A stretch of DNA of 64,000 nt, taken from Allium sativum (lineage: Eukaryota > Streptophyta > Magnoliopsida > Asparagales > Amaryllidaceae). A program made the translations under genes and the position numbers. The notes below the pieces were generated by a model, which had not been told where the DNA came from, ran no database searches, and saw only the letters and a list, made by a program, of their open reading frames with translations. The stretch lies in contig CM060922.1 in assembly GCA_030737875.1 (NCBI GenBank), positions 231,426,335-231,490,334 on the forward strand, in the 5' to 3' direction. Shown here piece by piece: positions 47,090-59,754 of this stretch (the stretch's first letter is position 1; each line of letters begins with the position of its first letter).

Positions 47090-50000
47090 CACTACACCAG
47101 AAATATCAATTAGGCAGGCTCATGGCCGTATCAAAATTGATTTGGTAGTGCTTCAGGCCGTATCAAAAAATGGCATCTTTGTCAAATTGATACGGCCATT
47201 AGCCGTATCAAATTTAAAAAAAGATACGGCCATTAGCCGTACCAAATTGTATCAGTTTTTTTTTTAAAAAACAATTAACTGTTTCGTTATAGCAAAGTAT
47301 AGAGTATGATAAATTGCAAATTCATACAATGTATATTGCACATGATTCTTGACCAATACATATAGACAGTCTGAACACAATTTCTTTGCTTATATAGAAT
47401 ATAATTTGCTCATAGCATTGATTATTACCAAATATTTTAATGTATCACTACCAAATATTTAAATGTACCAATGTACACATGAAAAGTACAGCTCACAGCA
47501 TTGATCAAAAGCTTTTCAACCAAATTGTAGCTGCTTCAACCAAATTGTTGCTACCTGCCCATTACGAGTGGCTGTAATGCAAAATAGAATGTCCAATTGT
47601 AAATCAACTTCTTCATTAATTAAATATCTATAAGGCACATGATGATATTAGTCAAAATATAATGCATTCCGATTCAAATTCAACACATGAAACTACCCTC
47701 ACCTCTGGATTACATTTATGAACACTAAAAAGTATTATGTTACCAATGGATAAGAGAAGATTTCACATGACAGATAACCTAATCATAACTGTTAATGGAT
47801 AAGAAAACTGATGGCTCATATTCTCTCATGACGAATGAGCGATGATATTACAAATAATAATAAGAACGTGAAGGAATTGGTAATCGAACTGTAGAAAACG
47901 AATAAATTTATAGTAGACTACTTTATACCAAAAATACTCTCATTGGAATGGTCCATTTGGAAGCAAATTTATAAATTGAAACAAAAACGGCAAACAGTTT
48001 ATTTCTGCCAAGCCATAAATTATAATTTATTATTTCTATAAGGATGCATTAAAGTAACAAATAGGTCATGATGATTGTCATAATAAACCACAGAAAGGAA
48101 TCAGCTTTGTATATTGCTGCCAAAGTCTTTAGAACAATATTTATTTGTTTGATTTCTCAACGAAGTAACTAAAAAATAATTGTTAAATTAGTATAAGAAC
48201 AAGTTTAAAACGTGAATGCATAATCGTGCTTGGAGGACCCATATGCCTACCCAAATTAGACAACTAAACTAAATAAGCTAGCCCAGAAAATACATCCATA
48301 ATACAAAAAAAGTTAAGTACTTTCTTTGATGCTTGATACGGATAATGGAGTTCATTAAATGTGTTCCAAAAATTGTTTTTTTTTCATCATTTTTTCATTA
48401 GGAAAAGAAGAAAAAAGGAAATTGAAAAAAGCAGAAACTTGTGTGTCGAAAACGTATCCAAAGGTGTGAAAAAACAAAGTAGCAAACTGTATCTTCCCAA
48501 TCTAATTACTGCACAAAAATAGCTATAAGTCATGAATATGTTACGCAAGAAAAAGAAGAAGAGGCACAAATGAGATTACCTGAAAAAATGCTGCACAAGC
48601 TCGCAACAGTTCAAACTCGAAAACGGCGCAAAGAACTACTCACTAAAACTAACCTAATAATCCAAGTCAAAATTTGTGAACATTACAGTTCTATTTTTAC
48701 AATTGGCTCGAACACAAACCGCCAAATAATCGCCTAAAGCCTATAAACTTACCATATTTTGTATTTATATTAATTTTAAAATGCATGGAATTCAAAGGTT
48801 AATTAGATACTTAGCATGGGAACGTGCTAGCGCTTTCTTGGTAGTATCATCTTAACGATAGTACCTTGAATTTGTTTTTTAAATTGCAGTTGCGTAATGA
48901 TTAGTAACTTATTGATTTTCACCTTACATCAATTTCTGTAAAGTGATCATTGAATTTGAATGCAGATTATACTTGGTTTCATCCAGTGGTTTCAAATAAT
49001 GCAATGATCACCAATATAGGGATAAGGTTAAAACATGTCAGATTAACTGAATCGCGAATTCCGATTATTATAAGGTGATTTATACTTGAGTTTATATAAG
49101 TATGATATTAACAATACAAATGAGTACGATAAATGCAAAATTTTATATTAGTAAATTCGAAATTATATATATAAACCTGAGTATTGTATAACAAATGTAT
49201 TCTCAGTTCGCACGTGTATTATGAATTCCAAACTGTCCGTAAATGCTTTGTAAACACTGACACGAAATTTATATTTTCATTTTCATATAAAAACATATCA
49301 GATACGTAATATTTCCCATTAACTCAAGTTTAAAATTGAGTACTATAAAAACAAATATATGCAAATATGATATTCTGTAAGAGCATGTGTGTTCAACTTC
49401 AGGTGTTATGTACTAATAAAAACTTTAGTATGTTGAAAATTAAACTGATTGTATCATGCTTTAATTTATATTACAACTGAAATAAATTGCAAATAACTAA
49501 ACAAAAATGTCATTTAAATCTGTATAAAATAAGAAAGCTTTATCCAGTTGAGATAAAACTAACATTTGTATTTCAAACAAATAATGCAAGAAAATTATAG
49601 TGTAAATAAGGTACATGAAATTCACTTGAATCACCTTGAAGATGGACCCAAATGAAAACATACACCATCAATTTCTCAAATAGGCTTTGTAGACTTTTTA
49701 GATGGTCATATTGTTTCATTATGTGTAAAATCCAGCAACTGCGTTATAATATAGGAAGTAACAATAACAATATTTTGAATTTAGTGGCAAATTTTTGGGA
49801 AAGTAACAAATATACCAATAAAATTTAATTCCCAAAATTTGACAGTACCAAAAGAAGACAACAAAAACTGATTTTTTTTTTAACATGACCAGCTTAGACA
49901 TCATTATGGAAAATCTAAATTGAGCCCTCGCAGAGGCTATTTAAGTAGTACGCTAAAATTAGAAGTACCAAATTCAACCTGTAAATCAGTTTAACAAATA

Positions 50001-52147
50001 CAGACATAAACTTTGGAATCAAGTTAGAAAAAAAAGGCAGTAGAGTCATTCAAGCATCAAATTTTAGGGAAAATTAAAGTGATATGCAGAGAAAGCAGGG
50101 GACCAACAACTTTCTATAAATGTTATGCAAATTAGCCATTTAAGCTATACTTTATGAAAGAGGTAAGCATATTCAAAATGCTTATTACTAATAACCTAAA
50201 CCACTAGTTAAATCATATATAGAATCATACAAACTTGTGCATCGCAGCACCGATTTATGGTCAGTTGAAATTTTGTATCTTACTTATTGTATTCATAGCA
50301 TATAGTTACATTTTAGTAAAGATATTTATTCTCATACCCACATAGATTTTAATAACAAATGTTATAGCATGATATATGTTGGTTAATTTGTTTACCCAAA
50401 TTGCCAGTTAGATTGCCTAATTAACTGTAAATTTCGTAACTGTAATCAATTCGCATTGGTGATAGCCCCAGAAAGGTAGTGTTTGAATGGATCTAAAAAA
50501 AAATATCATAGGACATGCACATTAAGAGCTCCGTTATTAACCATAACAGAGTGCATACTCAACGTTTGGACAGTAATAAAAGCACACTGAGAAAATTTAT
50601 GTCATGCAATTATTATTTGTGGTTATATTTTAGAAATAAGCACAAAACATGGTATGTGTACCTACATGAAACAATTCAGCAAAAAAATTGTGTTAAAAGT
50701 AGAACCAATAAATGTGCATTTTGAAACATTTAGAGATGCATGAAATAATGTTATTTATAAATATTTCTATTGGTAGATTCACAAAAGAAGCCATTTAAAG
50801 TTTCACTCCTCAGAATAGGTGAAATTTTTAATATCAGAAATTTGGTTAAACTGTGTTTTGTGGAATAAACTATGATCTTCCAGTTGACAATATACTATGA
50901 TCTCCCACATACCACCTTTTTATGTAATAATTATTTAATAAAAATTGATTTTCATCTTTGCTTGTCATACTGTAGACTAAAAAAAAATCTGAGATTTAAA
51001 TATGAATGAAATCACATTACTTATTACCACATTAGCACCTCTTTTTTTTAAAAGTAAATTTTGTAGTACGAATAATTCAGTATTTGGTTCGATGTATTAG
51101 GGTCACAAAAAGTGTTAGGAAAATGATTGAATACCAACAAGACCAAAATAATGATAATAAGGTTAGAAGTGCATATAAAATATAATAGTTATGCATACTG
51201 AATTAGATACCACCAAATTTGTTGCCCGATATTTGCCAAATCAATTTGAATGTTTTACTGAAATAAAATAATCAGTCCGAAACAAGTTGATACTTGATAC
51301 AATTTGGATGAATGAAATCGATATTTCTTTGTTATGATTTACAGAAACATATTAAAAGAACATTTTCAGAGCAGATCATAATTGAATAACCCAACATTTC
51401 ACACAATTTGCTATGAATTATTTTATCTATTACAAATTTACGATAATAGGTAATGGAGGCTACCACCCTGAAACTTTCTGAATCATGAACCAGTCAATCC
51501 ATATTCATGGCTATGTTTTCTATTTTACAATAATCAAAGGAACATCCTATTCCGATGTATTAATTGCTCAACAATGTAAAATTACTGCCTGTGGAATCAA
51601 ATGCAGCATGGAAGTTGTCAAAAATGATACAGAATCCAGCTTTTTCTATATAAAAAAATGGACAGAGAAGCATCCGCAATTGAAACTATAAAAAAAAAAA
51701 AATAACATCAAATCAGAAATACTCACAAATTGTTTTCGATCGCAAGCCAAATCTACCGACCAAGGACAATGATGCTTGAAGTTCATCAGAGAATCAAATT
51801 TTAGCAACAACCAAGTTGCGATTTGGGGCTACGAAGAAAATCCTAATTTTTAGGGTGGCATAAAAAGGGGAAGCGAATTTTTTTTAGCAAATTACATGAG
51901 AAATGAAAAAACAACGGGTAAGTGGGAGCGATAATAAGAGGCAGGGTTGATACGGCTTAACCCCATATAAAATTTACTGATACAAACCTTCCCCCATCTA
52001 CGGTTAGACTTTAAGGATTGTGGGAGGTGCAGATTAGTTGAGCTATAGCATACGAAATTTGATACGGCTATTAGTTGTACCAAATTTCATATGGCTTTAA
52101 GCCGTATCAAATTTCAACGTCCATGTGTGTCAAATTTGCTGTTTGGG
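47090..52147. mobile_element. Probable CACTA-like DNA element with GATACGGC/GCCGTATC subterminal palindromes
   Basis: The left end reads CACTACACCAGAAATATC at 47090. The right end (minus strand, from about 52154) reads CATTACACCCAAACAGC. Both ends carry palindromic repeats within 200 bp: GATACGGCCATTAGCCGTATC (47189-47209), a second copy at 47223-47243, and GATACGGCTATTAGTTGTACC plus AAGCCGTATC (52060-52110), with one more near 51950. Subterminal repeats of this kind bind CACTA transposase accessory proteins. The ~4.7 kb between is AT-rich without recognised genes. No TSD is found (CGG left, CCA right), so the right boundary is uncertain: the adjoining gypsy LTR may begin at 52148. Confidence 0.5.
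47260..51945. other. Interior of the palindrome-bounded element, no gene recognised
   Basis: AT-rich, with short frames only. Segments such as 48550-48720 and 51700-51960 look like degraded transcribed sequence, but I see no protein family. Confidence 0.5.
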
Positions 52148-54149
52148 TGTAATGCCACCCCACATCTGGGTAGACTAATTTTCTGAACCTAGACTTGTTT
52201 GTTTGCTGGGTTCGTTGGAGATAGTCTATATAAGGGCCACCATTTCTATTGTTTTCCTACATCTAAAACAATTGAGATAAGGAGACGCTGCCTTAGCTTG
52301 GATTGATTTAGACTATCTTCTACAATATCAGCATATACATACATCAGAGACATTTCTTTTACTTCGATCCAATCTCTGTAAGTTCATGTTACTTTTAAAA
52401 TTTTAATAGTAACCTTGATATGTTAAAAAATAGGATCTAAGCCTATGCCTGTTAAGAAACTGATTTATATCTAAACAAATCTGCTATAATTACGTGTAAT
52501 TTTCCACACACCTATTATGCTATTCAGTTGTTATTATATGTCTATTTCTGTTATTATATGCCTATTTCTATTTTACTCCCTCTATTATTCCCTTTTTATT
52601 TTATAATCCTAGGCTACCTTTGAGCCTAGGCCAATCTCGTAAGAGACATACATATGAACGAAATTGGAAAAAATTGGGAAAAAATGGGGAATATTTAGGG
52701 AATGAAAATAAAAGAGGGAAATTTAGGGCATACCTTATACCGTGGAATATGACTGAAACTTGGGGTGTATGAACATGTAAATCAGTAGGCATAATTCAAA
52801 GATTAAGTAGAACATGTTAATAAAACTGTATGTCACATGTGAATCCTATTAAATCTGTGGAGGTTAAGTAAATCGGTTAAAACTATGGGGTTAAGTAAAC
52901 CTGTTTAATGTATTGGGGTTGTATGGACACTGTTAACCTATGAACTTAACCTATTGAATTTGTGGGGTTAAGCTGTAAGACTTAACCTGTGGAAATCCTA
53001 GTTGATTGGAGACACAAATTTAGGGGTTTGACTTGTGTCATCTATTGTGTGGGACCTATATTAGTCAGTAACCCATTCTCATATTAGATGGGGACCCCGC
53101 ACTAGGTAGGGGTCAGGGCACGCTTACTGAGCTAATTGTAAGAGGTTCATCTGGGAAGCGGTGTTTTGATGGCGACGGGGTCATGTACGTGCATGGGTCT
53201 AGCATGTCTGGGAAAATAAGCAACTATAACACCTTTAAATAGGTCTATGTCCATCTGTAGGTTACCACTTTAAGAAGTAATACAACCTACTCTAGGGCCT
53301 ACACAGGGTATTTACATGTTATGGAGTCGATCGCTTGGGGGTAGTAATTAGAGTACATCTAGTCCTGCCTGTTTGGGTACCCGTTATTTCTGTTTGGGGT
53401 AAAACCCGTTATTTCTATTGGGGTACCAGTTATTTTTGTTTGGGGTAAAACCCTTTAGTAGAAGTTCACCTAGGTCTACCATTAAATTTCTATAGGGATC
53501 ATACTGTTTCTGTTTAGTAATAGTAAAACACCAATCTGGTATACTAGTATTGGTGCAGAGAAAGTAATTGAGAAGCATAGTTTATCCTGTTTATTTTGTC
53601 TATCCTATATATACCTGCTATATTCACAGTTATCTCTCATCCAGTTTATTTTACCATCTTGATACTTTTATTTCTTTATATGCTAAAAGTCACTGGACTT
53701 GCCAGACTTTATGTCTGACCTATTTTGTTTCCTTTTCTCTCTTTCCTTCCCTCCTCCGCCAGGTTCTTAGGGTGGGAACGCTCAGGCGTGATTAGGACTT
53801 TCTCTCTCTTCTGTTTCTGCTTGGACTTGGATCTGCTTTGATGTATCGCTTAGACTATTTGTCAACTTGTTTATGGCCACTTATGGGAATTATGATTTTT
53901 CATTTCTGTACTCCTATAATTTTTAGCGCAAGATAGATGTTTTTATTTGATGTATGTTGTTCCAGTATTTTAGCCTGATATTTTAACTGGATTCGATACT
54001 ACAATATTTCTGTTGAAAAATAAAGCTTTAAATTTCCGCTGCTATTTTATATATCTGTCTTGTGAGATTCTGTTTTTATTTATCTATACTGCTTCACGGA
54101 ACTTAATTCATTCTGATAAAAAAAACTTTAACGGACGTGGGGTGTCGTA
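52148..54149 (+). repeat. 5' LTR of Ty3/gypsy copy B
   Basis: About 2.0 kb, collinear with copy A (5246-7238). Starts TGTAATGCCACCCCAC and ends GGACGTGGGGTGTCGTA, with the terminal CACA mutated to CGTA. TATA box TATATAAGGG at 52227-52236. Followed by primer-binding site TTTGATATCAGAGCTG, one mismatch from the tRNA-Met consensus. Confidence 0.78.
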
Positions 54150-54304
54150 TTTGATATCAGAGCTGACGGTTGCATGATCGGATAAAAGCTTTGAAAAAAT
54201 TGTTTTCAAAAGCTAAGTATTTTCAGGGAAAAAAAACAATTTTTGAAAAACATAGTCCCCAAGGCCGTAGAAAATATCTTTCGATTCTTTGTTTGAACCC
54301 CTTT

Positions 54305-55260
54305 TTCCTTTTTCTTTTGAGCATATCTCGGGAACTGAATCTTCCCAAGGGCATTCAGATACCGGCTTGGTTCCGTACATATCTTGAGGCTACGGCACCA
54401 GCCGGAGGTCAAGGAGATGCCTCTCCCCCAACAGCAACCGTTGTTCCTCCACCCCCGTGAGAAGATAATTTCTCTAATATATGTAAGGAATTTTGTGCTA
54501 CGGGAGGAAAAGAATTCCGTGGAGCTGAAAGCTTTGTGGAAGCACGGAATTAGATACGAGAGACAGAGAACTTGTTTGGACTTTTTGAGGTCGACAACCA
54601 TAGAAAGATACAGTTGTCAGTATGGCAGGTTAAGGATGAGGCTTTGTTTTGGTGGGAAGTGACACAAGCAAGGCGTCTAGTAGATATTGGGCTAATTTCC
54701 GACAGATATTTGAGGCGAAGTTTCTTTCTTTGGCAGAAGAGAGTATGCAGATGCAGAGATTCTTGGCACTTAATTAAGGAAGTATGTCTGTTGAAGAGTA
54801 TGTCAATAAGTTGAATCAGCTAGCAAGGTTTGGTCTGGAACTGGTGAATACCCCGCACAAGAAAGGTTTAAGGTTTGCAAGAGCATTGAATCAACCTCTC
54901 CAGTCATTCGCATTATCTCATATACCTATAGGGGCAACTTTTGAAAGACTTTTTGACATGGTACTGATGCACGAAGAGTGTAAGGATGAGAAGAAAGAGG
55001 TCAAGACCGATGAGACGAAAAACAAGAAAGTGTGGACCAAGAAATAACAACAAAAGAAAGGGGGAAAGAACGACAAAGCTCCAAATAAGATGAAATGTCA
55101 TGGTTGTGGGTGCTAGGGTCATCTGGTCAAGGATTGCAGAAAAAGAAAGAATGGTTGTTTCAACTGTGGTGAAGTTGGACAGGGGCAACGGGCAGGACCT
55201 TCTGGAGGGAAGGTGCATGTTCTCGAGGCTAACGGACTGGACAGAGGTAGGAAGGTTTCT
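54305..55260 (+). pseudogene. Gypsy copy B gag, frameshifted
   Basis: The start codon is lost (ATATCTCGGGAACTG where copy A has ATGTCTGTGGAACCG). Recognisable parts are LPKGIQIPAWFRTYLEA, LSVWQVKDEALFWWEVTQAR, SVEEYVNKLNQLARFGLE and FERLFDMVLMHEECKDEKKE (54784-55047), all retrotransposon gag. The CCHC knuckle MKCHGCGC*GHLVKDC follows with a stop in it (about 55093-55140), then a second partial knuckle CFNCGEVGQ. Several frame changes and stops make it non-functional. Confidence 0.85.
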
Positions 55261-55916
55261 GTTAAAGGTTTGATTTACCTTTCAGATGATCCAGTTAGGA
55301 CTCTTTTTTGATTCTGGCGCTTCTCATTCTTTTATATCTGATTCTGTGGTTAAATCTCTACACCTTAGTACTAGTATTATTCCTGATCCCCTTATTGTCT
55401 CAAACCCCATTGGAGGAATCACTCATCTGTCTATGATGTGTTAGGATTTGAGGATATATGTGTGTTGGGCATCGAGTTCGGGTATGACGCATTTGTGCTT
55501 TGTTTTATGGGCTATGCTCTGATTTTAGGGATGGATTGGCTAGCCATGTATGGTGCCATCCTAGACCGTGAGAGGAGGATCGTTGGACTTTTGACTTGCC
55601 GTGGGAGGACTCTCGAGATTTCCTGTGACCCAAGGGGGTCTGTCATGCTTAACTTCCTAGAATCACTTGATGCTTCTGCCGATGATTTACGATCTATACC
55701 CATAGTCTATGAGTATTCGGATGTTTTTGATGAGGTTAGGGGCTTACCTCCAAGGCATGATATTGATTTTCGGATATACTTGGTGGATAATGCGAAGCCA
55801 ATCGCATTTCCTGTGCGCCACATGACTCCTAGGGAGAGGAGGAAGCTTAGCAAGAAAGAAGGGAAACTACTTGAGAAGGAGTTTATTAGGCGAAGTATTT
55901 CAGAATGGGGTACACC
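55250..55916 (+). pseudogene. Gypsy copy B protease and start of reverse transcriptase, truncated
   Basis: Protease: DPVRTLF then, after a one-base frame change, FDSGASHSFISDS with the catalytic Asp, then DPLIVSNPIGG. A frame from 55438 adds YALILGMDWLAMYGAI, the end of protease, and the RT start EYSDVFDEVRGLPPRHDIDF to KEGKLLEKEFIRRSISEWGT. The RT is cut at 55917, before its catalytic motifs, by an unrelated sequence. The pattern fits chromovirus-like gypsy elements. Confidence 0.85.
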
Positions 55917-58640
55917 TGTGACGACCGCCCACAACCCCTGTACTAAACAAGAGGAATAATGCACTGAAAAACGTGCCAGGCAGCTGTAGACGATCATCAT
56001 AGGTAAATAACAACATCGGAACCTATCATAAAGTCCACAACACAAGGATAAAATATAATAGAACATGTACAACAGGTAATATATATAGTGAAGCATATTT
56101 GAATAGAAATTTCAAACTTTCAAACAACTAGAAAGTATATCCAACAATAGGATTTCAACATAAGTCTGTACAGATTTGCCTCACTACAACACTCAGAGAA
56201 GAAACAACAAATAGTGGAAATAAATACTAGACAGTAATAAACTGGTACGTAAGCCTCCATCTCGCTGTTGATCAGCATCATCATCTCACCAAGCTATAAC
56301 TTGTCACTTGCTACTCAGTCTGCCCATCCAAAACCGGATGAACAGCCCAAGGTAATAAGAGGGAAACATAAAACCTTAAGTTAGACAATAGTCCTAGTGA
56401 GCGATAAAACAACTAACAAACATCAACAATAAAGTATATGAGAATGGGTAGATAAACATGCTAATCTACCCACAACACTAGAGAAGAACTCAACCCTATC
56501 TTCCCCACATCGGATAGTGATAGCCTTTACAACAACATTTCAACTACACATCCATGGAAATCAGAACACCCATTCAATCATGGCAAAACACTCTTGACAT
56601 CCAAATTATATATCTTACGTAAGCCATCTGAATCGAACTCAACATCCCTAAGCACAAGACTCAGAGGCCTAAACCAATATCAGACAAGCACCTAAGGAAC
56701 ATCTCCTTCGACGTTGGACAATCTACATGATATGGTTCAAACAAGGCAACTAATCAACCATGACAGACTCTGGCTATCACCGCCAATCCTGCTTCGAAAC
56801 CATCGTTAATTGTATGACGACCAACCTTGCCATATGTCAAGGGCTGATCATAACCCTAGTTCTAGCATAAACTCCATACGCCTTTCAACGATACATATGT
56901 TTGTCCAACCTTGACAACTAGGCCTTTCAACGATACCCAGGGTACTCGACCTACAATCGGTCTTTTAGATGTCTCTATTGTATCCCTACTCCGAGCCTGC
57001 TAGAACTTATGACAACAATAATCTCTCAGCCTTCATATCTATAGTCATCCAACCCGATGACTTTTCCTAACTCAAGTAACCTTCTCGAGCAAACATTATC
57101 CACCATCTCACGACCTTTGAGTTATCACCTCAACTGTTGTTCTGCACCAATCAACGAACACCTTTCAACACTTCGAACTTTCCTACTTGAATTTACTTCG
57201 AAGTCACACCATCACCGAACCAATTACATCACTACGTTGCGGCTAGGGTTCGGGGGGTTGCCCCCGATTTTCTTTCAAGCACTTTTCTTCAAATCTGAGT
57301 CATACCCGAATTTTTTTTTCTTTTTAGAAATGACCCTGTGCAACCGACCCCAGGTCTGCTCGACCGACCTGCCTAGCTTGACCCAAATTCTCTAAAGTAC
57401 GACCGACTCCCTTCCCCTTTGGAGCACGATCGACCGAACCCCTTCACCCTTGACCGACCCTACTGCGCGACCCGAACCATGCTCGACCAATGTATGCGAC
57501 CGACCCTTGTATGCACTACCTTCCTCCATAACCATGATCTAGCCTATACTCGACCCGACCCCGTTTGGCTCGCTCGACCCGTCCACATGTGTGCTCGACC
57601 GACCACTTCTACCGACCGACCAGAGGCCATTTGTGTGCAACCGACCCCTCTTCTGTACTACACTTGTACTACGCTCGACCCGTGGCCTATATGCTCGACC
57701 CAAAACCTGCACAGACCCCGTTCACCTCCAAATTCGACCAAAACTTCGCCAAACGGCAAATCCGATGAAACATACTCGTCCAACTCATCAAAAATGACCA
57801 CAAACATGATATGGAGTCTCAAACAACATGAAAACAATGATTATCACCACAATTACACAAGTTTACCAAAATAATGATAAATGAAGACATGATCTACTTT
57901 GCGGATCTAACTTGCATATGCATATGGAATGGCATAGAAATTACCGGTTTAAACTTGCTAAATTAGATTATAGGGTGATTCATATGAAAATGGACCTATC
58001 ATGGTGTAGATTTATGACAAAATACTTGAATTTGATGAAAAACATGATCGAACTTTCATATACTTCATTGGATCTATGTGAGAGATGCATATCACTCACT
58101 AATTCTACAAAATAAGTTAAAATAAATGTATTATGATTCCGGATAGCGAGCAATTCGAATCAAACTCCTTGATCCGATGAATTTTCACTTCAATTGATGT
58201 AGATCTAGCCTCAAATCACTATAGGAAAATATGATATGCATAGCATTGTATCACAACCTTACATTGAAGTGCTCTAATAAAATAACAAAAGAAAAGAAAA
58301 TAATGCATAAATTCTGCTATAAAAAGGAAGCATAGAAAATGACAAATAAACTATGCTACATATAGATACATTCCATTGTATTAACAAATAAAAAAAGTGG
58401 GAGTGAAAACAAATGCGGATAAAATAAAACGTCAGGCCGCGAAAGTAGAAAAATCCCTCCTATCACTTCCATTTGTACCAAGCTTACCCCTAAATCCCTA
58501 AATTTCAATTCACTGAAAGTCGGCATCTCCGAATCAATCGAGCCTTCCAAGTCATCCATCTCTAACTCAGGTAATGGTAAATCTAGAGCACCTCCCTGAT
58601 TCACTCTGATTCTTCCAAATCAGTAGTGGGATTTATTGAA
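55917..58640 (-). repeat. Probable inverted LTR inserted in gypsy copy B
   Basis: The coding frame of RT stops abruptly where TGTGACGACCGCC starts, a typical plant gypsy LTR end read from the other strand. The right part (58410-58460, minus strand GGGATTTTTCTACTTTCGCGG then AAACGTTTTATTTT-like) resembles the CCGCTGCTATTTTAT segment near the 3' end of other LTRs here. The right border and the TSD were not found, so its extent is approximate; it may be a solo or truncated LTR. Confidence 0.45.
57330..57720. repeat. Degenerate CGACCGACC minisatellite
   Basis: About fifteen copies of a CGACCGACC/GCTCGACC core at 15-30 bp spacing in the inverted LTR-like segment. It gives open frames rich in Arg-Pro-Thr (RPT) on the plus strand that are products of the repeat rather than a gene. 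Confidence 0.7.
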
Positions 58641-59750
58641 AACGATAATATTTTTGTTACTTTCTTCCTTTTATAAATTGGCTTCACACGCTATTTATCT
58701 TTTCTTATTCAACTGAACCCCTAACAATGAGCCGAACCCAATACTTCGATGTTAGGCTACAGAGCTATAGTCAATTTGAAAGGCAGTTAACCTAGTTTAG
58801 CTGGAGATTTCAATTCGGTACATTTTCAGAAACTAGGTAGGCACTAAACTGTTTAACAGATCCATAAGCGATTAATTCCTACGCATTGACTACCGATTTT
58901 TCTTTTCTTTTATATTTTTTTCTTACATAATGTTTATGAAATATATTTGATGGTTGACTGCCGATTTTGCATTGGTCTTTCGTAATTGGAAAAAACAGGT
59001 TCTATAAGTTATTGTTAAATCATTTTGGATTATAAGTTATAACATAGCTAACAATCGGTGTCCTATGAAGATCCATTTCTCTGTAAACATATAATGTGAA
59101 GATTGTCAATCAAATGTTAACTGTTCTATCTTAATTTTTTTTAGAACTTTGCATTGGTCTTCTTTTTCTTATACATTGCTAAATTCCTACAATTGGTCTT
59201 TATCACTAAAATTATTTTGGAATTGCATTTATGCTTAACGAAACAGCTATATGTCATGTTGTCATCCATGTTTTTCATAGTTAGGAAATGAGACACATTG
59301 ACTTTAAATATTTTTTACGCACCATGCAGTTGGTTTAATTTTGTCTTTATATTTTTTGCATCCTTTGATTCTTTAAAAGCTTTTATACTTACATTATACA
59401 TACAATATCATTAGTACAATTACATGTTTTTTTTAGTATGACAACTGATAACCAATTAGCCACTAAAACAGCAAAAAGATGTCAACCATTCATGTTCTTC
59501 AAAACAAATGGAAAATATAAAAAAATTACAACAACACACAAGGGAAGGGAAAAAAATAAAACCAGAGAATAACATCATAAAAAAACAAGTTAAAACTCGA
59601 GTTATCAAACTCAGGTAATTCTCATGGAGAATTCAAATGCTTGATTATGCTTGATCGCCTAACTGGAGTCACAAATTCCTCCTCTCTGTTGCCCTTCTTT
59701 GCAAAAATTTTCTCATAGTATAGCTACTATAAGACACAAAGGAAGAAGAA
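58641..59750. other. AT-rich sequence, nothing recognised
   Basis: No protein family or structured repeat seen. It could hold the 3' flank of the pseudogene that follows on the minus strand. Confidence 0.5.
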
Positions 59751-59754
59751 GAAG

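Noticed and set aside
47090..52154. A clean CACTA call with 3-bp TSD
   Set aside because: The flanks are CGG on the left and CCA on the right, not a duplication, so I report it only as a probable element with an uncertain right border.
57419..57874. 151-codon frame with repeated DRP/RPT motifs
   Set aside because: Product of the CGACCGACC repeat; ends in low-complexity sequence and resembles no protein family.
58356..58604. Minus-strand frame LDLPLPELEMDDLEGSIDSEM...
   Set aside because: Looks protein-like, but lies in the right part of an LTR-like segment and has no upstream or downstream exon. I could not tie it to a family.
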